NCBI GenBank assembly: GCA_030435675.1
Contig: CM059625.1
Span: forward strand, 11,966,001-12,030,000
DNA length: 64,000 bases
Source of the DNA: Steinernema hermaphroditum
Taxonomy: Eukaryota; Nematoda; Chromadorea; Rhabditida; Steinernematidae
Reading direction: 5' to 3'
Position numbers and translations under genes: made by a program. The notes beneath the pieces were generated by a model. The model searched no databases. It had not been told where the DNA came from and saw only the letters and a program-made list of their open reading frames with translations. Below are positions 1-11,400 of the stretch, one piece after another; positions within the stretch are counted from its first letter, which is position 1; every line of letters begins with the position of its first letter.

Positions 1-400
1 TACCTGCTTTGCAGTGTACGAACCCATATACTTTTGTTCTCATTTGTTTTCGCTTTTGCTAAGCAACCAGTGTTGCTAAACAACTAGCAAACCAAAGAAA
101 AAAAATGCAGTTCTGTGTTGGTTGTAGTTCATTCAAAAGATCTTTGCTTCACGTTGCTTCATTATACATTCGCATAGTTTACGTCTGTCCACGCGTTATT
201 GCGATCGTTGATTATCAGATCGCTTTTTTATGCGTGCTTTCCGTTCACTCAACATGCGGTAACATTCAGATGGTGTTATCTGTTTGTTATATAGATTCTG
301 ATGGTAAATATTTTGCGTAAATTTCTTGTTCTTCAGGTTGCTGACCCAGTGAGCAGCTTTCAAGCGGTGGGTGGCCAGTCTGTACGGACGTCCCTCTGTC
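1..400. other. Non-coding 5' flank
   Basis: No supportable gene. It is AT-rich and precedes the DUF229 gene. A pyrimidine stretch ending in CAG near 336 could be a trans-splice or 5' UTR acceptor just ahead of the start codon at 401, but nothing else marks it. Confidence 0.4.
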
Positions 401-3400
401 ATGCGCGGTTTCATTCGTCTTCGGCAGTGGTTGCTAAACTTCACGCTAATCGGTGTTTTATACTTGGTTATTGCCTACTCGTTCTTTTCGTCGCCAACTG
501 TCGTGCAGGATAATGCTACCCCATTCGAGAGATCTTCATCGCGCGTTGGACATCGTAAAGCCGAGGTTTGTTTATGGCTTCCTTGTTGTAGTTTAACGAT
601 CTTGTTTAGTCGGTAAGCATTATAATCACAGGAGACGAGCTGCTTGCGAACAACAAGTCGACAAGGATTCTTCAGTCTGCAACATGCAGGATACCGAAAC
701 TAGAGCAGAACAAGTCGGAAATCATGGCGTTTTACGAGACTCCCAAGCCACTCAACTGTGAAGAAAACGCTGCAAACTGGGTGTTCATTGACTCCGAACG
801 GCGTCTGCAGCTTACGCCCTACGCAAAGAAGTAAATAGACCGTTTTCTGGTTGAATAAATCCAGACGATTTTCAGACAGTTTGGCGGTTCTGTGAAATGC
901 GATGTCGAGTACTTCTTCCGTGTAAGTGATAGTTACTTGAGGCAGGAAACAACGAAAAACTTCGTGATCGGAAGTATCATCGACAAGGGTGATTACTTCG
1001 TTGCTAGTTGTCATTCCGGCAAATCTTATTGGTAATTAACGAATCTGGAACGGAAAATAATCCGACATTTCAGGAAAGGCGCTCTCATGACAATTGTTCC
1101 CAATGCTGAACGAATTAAAGAGCAGAAACAGAAGAAACAGCCTGAAGATTGGTCAGGATTAAACGTATTCTTTATGGGAATGGATTCGTTATCTCAGATG
1201 GCATACCGAAGGGTGTTGCCGAAAACTGTGCAATATTTCGAGAAAGTTATGAAGGCTGTCGTTCTCAATGGATATAACATTGTTGGTGACGGAACTCCTC
1301 AAGCTTTTATTCCTATTTTAACATCCCAAACTGAACTTGAGTTACCACTAACGAGGTAGAGTTACCATTAACAACCTATCTGTTAATTTGCGTCGTTTTC
1401 TTACTCAGGAAGCGGTTCAACAATGCAAACTACGTTGATGTATATCCGTTTCTCTGGAACAACTTTTCGGATGCTGGTTATATGACACTGTACGGCGAAG
1501 ACGCTGCGGCTATTGGTACCTTCACATATCGTCTGAAAGGATTCAAGAAACAGCCCACTGACCATTATACCAGAACGTTCTTTCAGAAAGCCGAAAAATT
1601 GAGTTACGGCAAGTGTTTCGGCAGTGAACCCCAACACAAAGTATGCAAATAATGTGATTTATCGCATTTCGGCAATAATAACTTCAGAGTTGGTTACGGT
1701 ATAGCCAAGAATTTATGGAACGGTATCCCGACATGCCTCGCTTTTCTGTTATGCATCACTCTGCACTATCACACGATGATATCTCCCAGGCACAAGTTAT
1801 GGATGATGATTTCGAGAAAACGTTGAAAGATATGCATACGAATGGCGTTTTCGATAACAGTGTCGTCATTATAATGGCGGATCATGGCCATCGGTTTGCA
1901 AAACTTCGTGAAACCCAACAAGGTATGCTAATCTATGTGTCACAAAAACATCGGAGGGTGTAAGATAATTTGTAGATGCCGGTGTAGCCGAAGCCGAATA
2001 GTCTTTGATTCTCGAGCGTAATTCTGAGAGCAATGTGGAGAATGGAATAGGGAAGGATAAGATCATCGTAATTTGCGCTAATAGTCTAAACTCCGAGAAT
2101 CCAAGGATTGCAAAGTTCGTAATATTACAACAGGGTGACCCCAAAAATGGCATATAGATAGAAAAGTCTAGAAAATGGAAGTCTAGAAAATCATTTTCGG
2201 AGCTTCCCAGCGCAAGATTGATCAGTGTCTGATATTTTTCGCTTGTCTTATCCATTTTCCGCTAGGTGTCACGGTTGGACACCCTATTGAATGACTTTCT
2301 AGAATTCAATTTGGATATTTTTCGGACACCTTATTGATCCAAGATGATGCTTGTCTAGGATAATGGAAAATAACATATGAAAGGCGTCCAGCTGCATTGT
2401 TCTGTATGTGGAGCTAAAAAACAGTCTAGGTGCAAAAGTCTAAATTTTTGGTCATTTGTTGTTCGGACTGACAAAAAATGTCTAGTTAAGTGCCTAGTTA
2501 AGTTCGGCCCACCTTACCTTTCGTACAGCATTATGACTAAAGCTTGCATCACAACATACGTGTCCAAATTTGGTGCACTGATGAATGTTTGGCACAACAA
2601 CGATACATTTTTCCTGTGTTTAGGACAACTCGAAGAACGTCTGCCATTCTTTGGAATTTACTTGCCCGAGAAGTTCCGTGAAAGTGAGAAAGGGAAGACT
2701 GCGTATGAAAATTTAAAAATGAATGCGGATCGTCTATCAAGTCCATTCGATATTTATTCTACTCTAATGGACGTTCTTCACTGGCCTACAAAGGAACAGT
2801 TACTGAAGCCGGAAGTTCCAAAACGTTCCATGTCGCTTTTCCGACCGCTTCCTGAATCACGCACCTGTGACGAAGCGGGTATTGAGCCTCATTGGTGTAC
2901 CTGTCTAAATTGGGAAGATGCTTACGAAGAAGAGGAGCAGCGGCAAATTTCGGAGAAGATAGCTCGCGCTGTTGTTCAGGCAATCAACAGCAAAACGGAG
3001 CCGGAAAGGACTCTCTGTGCTCCGATCAGTCTTTCGAAGCTTGAGGGTGCGAAACGGTATAGTTTGACCAGGCTAGTGTTATATAGTAGCTATTTTGTTT
3101 TCAGGCTCGTTCCACATGAAGACTTATTGCATTACAAGAATGTTAAAGATGCGGACGGATTTGTACCCGAGTTATCTGGAAACACAAAAGCTACGAATGC
3201 CCTCTATCAGCTAAAAGTTCGCACGGAACCGGGAAATTCTTTGTATGAGGTAGGAATTATTAACTGATAATGTTGATAGTACTGTGGGAATCACCGTTAC
3301 GCTAATTCTAGCATGTTGTATATCATTAGTTTAGCTCTCTGAGAAAAGTGGGTATTTGGATGGGACCCATCTTGTATGTAAAATATCTAATGTTTACGTA

Positions 3401-3561
3401 TTTAGGTGACGGTTCGCTATGATTCGATTGTAAATTCAGTGGAAGTGGACATGACCGCCATCAGTCACGTGAACAAGTACGGAGATAATCCTCATTGCAT
3501 TATCGACAAAAACTACTTCTTGGCAGCGTACTGTGTGTGTTACGACAAAATTCCTGCGTAA
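401..3561 (+). CDS. DUF229 family protein (sulfatase-like fold)
   Basis: Nine exons: 401-554, 632-830, 876-1031, 1074-1355, 1409-1640, 1688-1922, 2624-3056, 3105-3249 and 3406-3561, giving about 663 aa, the usual family length. Residues 10-30 form a signal-anchor helix, so this is probably a type II membrane or secreted protein. The DUF229 core shows GMDSLSQMAYRRVLPKT near the start of the catalytic fold and VVIIMADHGHRF, the ADHG metal-site motif of the alkaline phosphatase/sulfatase superfamily. GDGTPQAFIPILT and the cysteine-rich C-terminal part (EPHWCTCLNW) are also typical. The family is expanded in nematodes; substrate and role are unknown. Exon phases agree throughout. The 701-nt intron at 1923-2623 is much longer than the others and partly open in frame with the next exon. 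Confidence 0.92.
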
Positions 3562-4158
3562 TAACTCGCAGCGCCGTAGAAGAGTACGGGTTCTCACGAT
3601 GTGTCGGTTGCTGTGATCTGTGATCTGTTTATTTTATCATTGTATTGTTATTTAATATCGGATGTCACAGGCAATGCATCTCAGACAGATTTCTTATAAC
3701 TGTCTGTGTCTAAGTGTCAAAGCCTCTACAGACAGACGTCTGTGCTTGTCTGTTCGTAGAGAGTGGATTTTTTTCTAAGACCCTATGCATCTGATGGATA
3801 TCTGATATATGATGAGGGGTGTAAATAATAAACAGAATTTTAATGTACTTACAGCGCTTCCGTGTTTCTTATTTAGTCGGTAAGAGGACCACATGAATGT
3901 ACTTTACGCGACGTCAGTTGCTGGCTCCTTTAATTTAATCGCAGGCTCTCACATTGCGCAAGGCGGTACGAGTGCAATCGTGTGACAACTCATAGTGCCG
4001 GAGAGCGTCCACAGAGCTTCCTTCGTAGAACCTCAGAAATGTCAATGAACTTTGGGCTATCGTGATCATTCGAGATTTTTTTGTTCATAGATCATAAACA
4101 CTGTTTCGTGCGGCCCGCTTGTGCCGCCGCTAGGACCCTACAGCCTCCCATTACGGTG
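3562..4158. other. Intergenic spacer with poly(A) signal
   Basis: An AATAAA hexamer near 3826 probably serves the DUF229 transcript. The short GACAGACGTCTGTG palindrome around 3730 is the only other structure seen. The remainder should hold the promoter of the zinc-finger gene. Confidence 0.4.
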
Positions 4159-5509
4159 ATGACTTCTGTGGTCGAAAATGTTCGGCCGACTGTTGAAGAA
4201 CTTGAGCTTTGCATAAGAACGCGCCGAAGAGCGAATAAAAAGTTCATTACAGAAGGTGAGTGAGTAGAATATCAGCAAATGCTAATTCACAGCCTCAGTC
4301 GACCGTCGCTACTTTTGCCCGGATCCTATCTGTAGCGAAAAAAAGAAGTGGTTCGTCAGTCAAAAGAAACTCAACCAGCATTACTCGAAAGTTCACGCGA
4401 AAAGAGAGCTTAACTGCCGCGCTTGTAAGCGAACCTTTGCGTTGGAACGCGACTTGAGGTATCATGAGAAGCAACACACACTCCCTGATGCTCCGGAGAA
4501 ACCACATGCGACACGAGTGAAAGTGTGGACGTGCAATTTCTGCAATAAGAGCTTCAACCGACGATACGAGCTCAACGATCACATAAGGGCCGAGCACGAG
4601 AGTCACGAAAAGCGATACGAATGCAGTCTTTGCGAGTGTTCGTTTGAAACGGAGGATGAAGTGGAAGGCCACTTCAAGGAAATGCATCCCGAACACATAA
4701 GCTTCAATGTTGGGTGCAGCTCCAATAAGTACGGTAGCTCATATTTCAGATGGGTTAACTGCACTCAATTCATTCAGAGAACAGCCGATAGAGCCCGAAC
4801 TACAAAGTATCATGAGCAAATATCCTCCGATTCAACCGAAGCCGGATGCGCCGACTTCACACCACCTCGAGCCACATTCAGAAAATGTGCTGGTAATTCA
4901 AGGAATCGCTTGTGACTACAACGCTCAGTCACTGCCACAGCCATGGCTAGAAGAAACATACGCCTCCACGCAAACGGAGTATAACTCCACCGAACTAACA
5001 TCGTCTTATTCTCAAACAGACCTCTACTACAGATGCGATCACTCGGCTCCCGTGCAATACGCGTATGATTACAATCCAGTCTACATGGTTAGTTCCCACA
5101 CCTTTACCTCAACCCCGTTCTGCTCTTTCAGGAACGTCAAGACTTTGGTTCACAAACGTACTACGCGGAGACGCACGACTTCGGGGCCCAGATCGGAGAG
5201 CAGTCTCCTCAGGTATCGTGGTGTCCGATGGAAGTGAGCTATGAAGATGAATGCACCTATGGGTACTTGATGTGGCGCAATATTGAGCATTATTCTGAAT
5301 TTAGAACTGCACCCGGCCATATGATGGACTCCGGCTTATGTCATGTGGGTACGACCTCGTACTACAGTGACTGGACCCGCCACACCGAAACTCAAACGGA
5401 CGAATATTATAACCATTTTGAACAGACGCCACTCAGCGATCCAATGGTTACATTCAGCAATGGCAGCACCCAAACCACCGAAGTGACCTACAATAACCAA
5501 ATGGTTTAA
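4159..5509 (+). CDS. ASCIZ/ATMIN-like zinc-finger protein with LC8-type motifs
   Basis: Four exons: 4159-4255, 4293-4713, 4778-5087 and 5132-5509, about 401 aa. Four C2H2 fingers lie at about residues 41-67, 74-94, 113-134 and 143-164. The first pair resembles the animal ATMIN/ASCIZ finger block: a long first finger with a WFVSQKKLNQH core, then a finger with ERDLRYHEKQH. The C-terminal half is low in charge and rich in S, T, Q and Y. It carries five TQT/SQT-type motifs (STQTE, SYSQTD, GSQTY, TETQTDE, GSTQTTE), the class that binds dynein light chain LC8. ATMIN/ASCIZ is the transcription activator of LC8 and is inhibited by LC8 binding to such motifs. The combination of finger block and TQT array argues for this family rather than a generic C2H2 protein. 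Orthology is inferred, not proven. Confidence 0.72.
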
Positions 5510-5639
5510 AGTGCTTTGTTTTCCGGGTATTTCGAAGAGAACATATCATGTCTTTTAGCAGTCAGTTCCCCAACTCTTGATCGAGCTGTATAAAAAGTTT
5601 ATTCGATTTTCGCACTTAAAAACAACAAACATTGTGCAG

Positions 5640-6172
5640 TTAGACATGGTCCGGGTTTTGCCTGAAACAAATGTCCGGATTCACTTCGTACACTCTCACG
5701 TCCTGAGCTTTTTCGCACGGCATTCCCACACCGCTGAGATATTCGGTATCCTGAGCAGTGGCTGAAAACAACCAAAGATGAACATCCCTACATCGGAGAG
5801 AGAATGTGTAATGATGGCCAAAAACTCACGAATGTAGTCAAGTTCAGGGTGCCGGCGAACAGCTTTATGCAAAGGACACCGCTCGTGACATACGCACACG
5901 ACGACGGCTATTGTGAAGAGTACGGCGATGACAACAACAAAACCACAAACGGCGATCGTCGAGCTGGAAACGCTATCATCGACGAAGGCCACTTTGAAGC
6001 ATGTGCACTTACTTCTTGAATGTCTCAAAAAGAGTCGGGTCCCGACAACAATTCTTCTCGATCACTTCACAGCATTGAGTGGCCGATTCCGTGTGGCTGT
6101 CAGTGGGGCAATAATACGTGTCGACGTGGCTGTGAGTGAGGGTGGCCATGACGGGACCGCATTTCGTTTTTC
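5640..6172 (-). CDS. Small cysteine-rich single-pass membrane protein, Shisa-like (5' exon missing)
   Basis: Three exons read on the minus strand: 6172-6013, 5963-5830 and 5761-5640, with consistent phases and 49- and 68-nt introns. The ectodomain holds YYCPTDSH, then a CC pair and a second CC pair six residues on (QCCEVIEKNCC). A strong transmembrane helix (GFVVVIAVLFTIAVVV) and a short cytoplasmic tail follow. The CP...CC...CC arrangement directly before one helix resembles Shisa-type adaptor proteins. The exon with the start codon and signal peptide was not found; it should lie above 6172, and the first exon seen begins with two bases of a split codon. It ends about 130 bp from the zinc-finger gene, tail to tail. 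Family assignment is tentative; the spliced membrane protein itself is reasonably supported. Confidence 0.5.
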
Positions 6173-8435
6173 CTAAAATAGAACGGGGGTTTCTGGTTGC
6201 AAACGGAATTGAGTGAATGATATTACAGAACTATTTGGGACAAATTGCACCCTGCAGCATCTTTGGTATGTGAAAACATAAACAAGCAGAGGTTTATGTT
6301 GTTTAAAGGCAGACCTAACAAATCATTTCCCTTGGGTTCACTATCAAAAGGCATATCTAAATGAACAAGAAAACAAATAATGCGATTCTCATGACATCAA
6401 GGAAAACATCGCCTAAATTTTTAATCTATTAACCACTGGCCCTCAAGATTGATGGTCATGCTGTCTCAGATCCTTGCGATATGAGTCAAATAGCAATTAA
6501 TTGTGAAGACGCAGTAGCTAGCACCTCTCTTTCCAAAACATGACTCGAAAGTATTGAGCGAAAGCGGACGGAAAAATCGTTCTGAAATCGGGGAGTTTGC
6601 TGATGAAAAAATGATTGATGTGTTCAAGTAATCTTTAGAGGATCCTAATGGGCGAAACTAATGTCTTTGTAGCAAGAAAGCCCGATAGGGTTTAGGGGTT
6701 TGAATAGATGTGTGGATCTGAGACATTCGGCAGTTTTCGCCAAGGAAGAAACCCTTGGGAGAGCTACTAAGCTATTCTACCACATACATGGACAAAATGG
6801 ATTAATTAAGGATACCCTTTGTCGCGCAGTGGCCAATTGCGAAACACAGAGAAACGAGAAGAAAGCGAGTCAGGAGGCCGCTCGGCGTTGGAGACATCTC
6901 TGAAACGCCTCTTTTCTTCGTCAAGACAATGGCGAATGCACGAAATTCGGACTAAAAGCTCTAAATTGAGGCTAATTCATTAAACAAGTGCACAATAATC
7001 AAAGATGAGGAAGGCATAGTATCGACTATTTTGGTCGTCCCGAGGCTCCGATGACTGAGTGACCCATTGCCCGCCGGCATCGCGACCGGCCGCCTTAGGG
7101 GTTTCCCCTACAGCGGCGGTTGCCGCCCAACTCGCCGAGCTGTGAATGGGCCGAAATGAAGGAAGGACATCCTGACGATATATTAGAATCGAGTACTAAC
7201 TGCTCCATATCCGCCCATTACATCGACCGGCGTGCACTCACAAAAATGGAAAGACCCCTCGGCAAACAATCGAAAAGCCGCGCACGCTGCGTCTCCATGA
7301 TTATTGCAAAAATAAATATTACGCGAAAGGGAGATGGTCCTCCGCGGCCCTCCTCACTCCGTGATTCTCCGCCCAATTGGACAAAAAGCGCTTCCTCTCA
7401 ATTGTAATTGCCGGTTTTTGAAGGCAGTTGGTGTACTGCACCTGCTGGTGTCCACAAACAAAAAAAACAGTTGAAGAGGGAAGATTAGGGTGTCACGCGA
7501 GTCACGAGCCTTTTCCTTTACGGGAAGGAATGGACGCGATAGTGGATGTTTACTTGTTACGAGGACCTGACAATTTAAGTTGCCACGGTAATCGAGGGTG
7601 TTTGTCTCAAAAAACAAGTGGATTCGACACAATAGGAACTTCATGAATAAAAATGGTCAAAATCTCAACGCGCATAAAAGATGACGTTCTATAAATGGCA
7701 GTCATCTTCCCGTGAAGTCCTCATTTCCTTCTAAGTGGAAGAAAAAAGAACGTGACGCCCGACTTTCCATCGCCGTGCCACTTGACAGCCTCATTCCTAA
7801 ATCTTAATGATATATTGTCCTTCTCTCAGATGTGAGTACTTTTTACTTTATTACACAATAAATAGATGTTCATAAGCACCTCGATAGTATCACAACGTTT
7901 TCCGAATAGAACTGGGAGTGAGACAGAATGGCAGCACCGTATTGAGGGCAGCATATAGGGCTTGTTCTAATAGAGTACTGTACATAAAATAACCAGAAAA
8001 GAGACCTCGTAGTGGGATGCGTGATTACAGGGAAAGGAAGAAGAAGAGAAACGCTCGCTAATCGGGCGATTGGAGTGCGATGCACTTTCTCTGGAGGAAA
8101 GTCGAATGCACTTCAACCTCGACGAGTTTCGTTTGTTGTTGTCGTCGTCGAGAACACCGGTGTTCGGAAGCATGAAGGGTGAGCGTAGTAGGTACATGTT
8201 ATGAGATGATATGCGTTCGGCGTGCTCAAGGTTGCAGAACATCGTCGGGGCGATGAAGCTTGCGGCTAGCGGGCGATTCACGCGGTGAGTGGAGCGCGTG
8301 TCCGTGCACGGCGGGCGGTGATTGGATCGTCGGGGCCGCCGTGTTCTTGTTGCACTCGTGTTCGGACTGCGACCGGCGGATGCGATTCTTCTTCCTCATC
8401 ACAGTGTGGAAAATTGGCGACTGAAAATTGGTCAC
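6173..8435. other. Non-coding stretch
   Basis: No convincing exon on either strand. It holds the missing 5' end of the small membrane protein gene and the 3' end of the receptor gene. Open frames near 6700 and 7120 lack family features and good splice context. A small perfect hairpin (AGGGG-TTT-CCCCT) sits near 7096, with no known role. Confidence 0.4.
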
Positions 8436-11400
8436 TTAGAGCTTTGCAAATAGACTCCCTACTTGGTCGTCACTGCATGTTCCACACGAACTGTTCGAGT
8501 TGGGGCCATGACCATGGTTATGACCGCTGCATACGGTAGACCGAGTGCCAGAGTCCGTGCTGGAAGCCGGCGATACTGCCCGAGTGTGGTAATCGTCGTC
8601 TGGAAACAAATCTTTTCTGGGATCACGTGAGCAGTGACCAACCTCTTTCAAAGAGCCCATACTCGTTTGTATCGTTTGTGGTGTTGAAGTTCTGGGTCTG
8701 ACACTCAACTACGACGGGCTCGTAGGAGAGGAGAATGTAGATCTTTGGTCCAAACAAGAATCCAAGAAGCACAGTTCCGCAAGCGATGAGCTCAAGTACA
8801 ACGACGATATCCTGGAAGAGATTAGGCAGCGATCACAACAAACAATTTTGATTTGACGAACTCTGTAAGCTGATGGAGTCAGTAGATAAACGACGACCCA
8901 AAACGCCCAGAGGAGAACGCAGACGAGGGAGGCAAGGAAAAGCCATTTCGTCTCCTTGTAGTTACGTTTGATGTTTCTGTTTCGACTGTTGATGAACAAG
9001 GCGAGAGTGAGCAGGATGACGACGTAACTCTGAGCCAGAAGAAACTCGAAGTGACTGAACGAGCAGGTCATTCGAGTGCTGTTTGTACCCAGTTCGATGG
9101 AGGACATGTACGGCTCGGATATCCATCTAAATTGTTGAATTTCATCTGCATTCCTGTTCGAGAGTTACCTAACGCTGAGAGCGATCTGAACGCCGACAAT
9201 GAAGAACAAGAGCATCCAGTAATTCCAGTAACTGATGTGGATGGCATTTGCAAAGCCAAGGGTTTCGGCGTTGCGAAGCTGACTGGCCTTCGCTATCATC
9301 ACTCCGAAGCAGACAGTGTAGCCGATGCTGTGGAAAATGATTCGGCAGCGGCAAATCGCATCTGTGGCGTCGAAGATGAAGAAGTAGGACGTCGCATACA
9401 AGATGCCAATGCCGACGAGAAGCGTGATTCCAAGCGACTGATTGCCCTTCACCACCTTGCAGTATATCTTGACGCACACAAGAATCAGCACCGCTATCAC
9501 GACGACGAGAAGAATTGTGGCTACAGTCAGAAAGACGAAGTTCAGAGGCTCCGCGCGCCACTGTCCACTTGTGATGTGTTCGAAAACGGAGGCATACGCA
9601 ACTCGGCTGCCTACGGGGCCGGCTGGCTCACGGCGGACGTAGGAACCGGCGACGATCGGTTCCTCCGGAATCGGGAATGCGGAATTGAGTGGGTTCGTGA
9701 AGAAGTCGCTGTCCAGGAAGCACTTGCAAAGTGGTGGAATGCACTTGGAAGTGTGTGCAAGACCAGATTTCGGGACTCCGTTAATGTAGGTACGGTAAGT
9801 GTCCGAGAAACGAAGTCCTCCAGTCGTGGACCAATTGCCGATCAGTCGGTAGCCATAGTTGTCCTTGTTCGCACTTGGAAGGAACTCGTAGACCTCGAAG
9901 TCGTCCTCCACGGGCGTCTTCTTCAGAATGTTGAGTATCTGTTTGCGACCGTTCATGTAGAACTCAACGCAAATGCCATTCTGCTCAGGGCAAAGTCGCT
10001 TGTAAACGGCATCCATGGCGAAGAGGAAGCGTTCTAGACCGCGAGCCAAGTAGCCGGTCTTTGTCATGCGGCCTTAAAATGAATTTTAAAATAGTCAAAA
10101 TTATTGCCACTTGCCAAGACTGGAAACATCAAGAAGCTCGTCTCCATTGCACATCTTGTCTCCGTAGAGGTGTTTGTTGCTGAGCGAAAGGGCGCACTGC
10201 CAGCGGTCTTCCACGTGCCTCCAGTACCACTGTTCGGGGAGCGTCAGAGGGGTAGTCATCTCCAGCCAATGTTTGAAGTCACTGTAGAGGACGTCTTTCG
10301 GCTGCACAGAGACAGTTCCCACGTAGTTAGCCAGGTTATTTGTGTCGTGGAGATAGAAATCGTGAGCATCACCGACCATAATGTGGATGGAAGAGCCGAT
10401 GGAACTGTCTCCTCTGCGGAGTCGGTTGCCGAGGTACATGGCGGCATCTTTGGCGGTCGTGAACATTACGGTAACGTTTGTTGAGTGGGACGACGGGTCG
10501 CCCGTATCCGGAACGTTGTCTCCGCTGATGTTAATCACTTCGGCCATGCACACTCCACGGTCGGTAGCGAGACGCTCGAAGTGGTGGAACGCGGCTAGTG
10601 AGTCATGGTCTTGTTCACTGAGGACTACGGTGACGAACTCCCACTGCATCTTCTTCAAAAGCTTCAGAACTGCGATTGCCTGTTTACGATTTGATGGAAA
10701 AGTCGTGAAAGTGTCCATCATCGTATTGTGTTCTCCGTCAATAGAGACGAGGGGGACATCGGAATGACCAGAGGAGAAGTAGCGCTGCACAGCTTCTTGC
10801 CCGTTTCCTGTGACTCCGGAGATGTAACCGAAGGTGGAACCAGGCACAACCGTGATGTTCCTGTTTGCCTGCGTGAATCGGAAGCAGTGGTTCTCACTCT
10901 GCACGATCAGTTCGATCGCTTTCTTTCCACTCGCACACGCGTCCACGATGAGAGCACCGAAGTCGAGACTTTTCAAGAGGTTCAGCTGCGGGTACCGTTG
11001 CCGGAAGGTCCACACCGTATGCACAAAGGCCATCGGCATGGAGATGTCATTCTTTCTGAGCGTCTGGCAAGCCTCTCCTTCATGAAGGTCAAAGAGACCG
11101 GTGACAAACAGAGGATATTGTTTGGGGATGGACAGGAAGTACTTCTACAAAATCTAATATCAGCTATTTTCCCGGGTTTTGTTCGCACCTCTTCCTCTAC
11201 ACTAACAATGTGTTCGCACTGTCCGCAGAATGGTCTGTATGGAGCACAAATGGATCGAATTCGTGCGTCTTGGCGGCGAATGTTTGATTGCAGGACGCGC
11301 GGTTTTCGACCCGTTTCATACTCAAGCATCTGAAACCACAGTACTCGAACTCTTGTTTCTCTCCTCGCAGAAGAGTACCTTGTAAACCATAGGCCCCATT

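Noticed and set aside
2168..2195. Tandem TCTAGAAAATG units in the long DUF229 intron
   Set aside because: Only two imperfect copies; not enough to call a repeat array.
4295..4696. 133-codon minus-strand frame
   Set aside because: Lies opposite the zinc-finger exon; the fingers on the plus strand are unambiguous.
7091..7113. Hairpin as a transcription terminator
   Set aside because: The stem is only 5 bp, and this is a eukaryotic genome where such terminators do not apply.
9051..10037. 328-codon open frame on the plus strand
   Set aside because: It is the antisense shadow of the large membrane exon of the class C receptor; composition is atypical and no motif is present.
10728..11333. Long plus-strand frame across receptor exons
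   Set aside because: Antisense to exons 8 and 9 of the receptor, which have clear domain content in phase.
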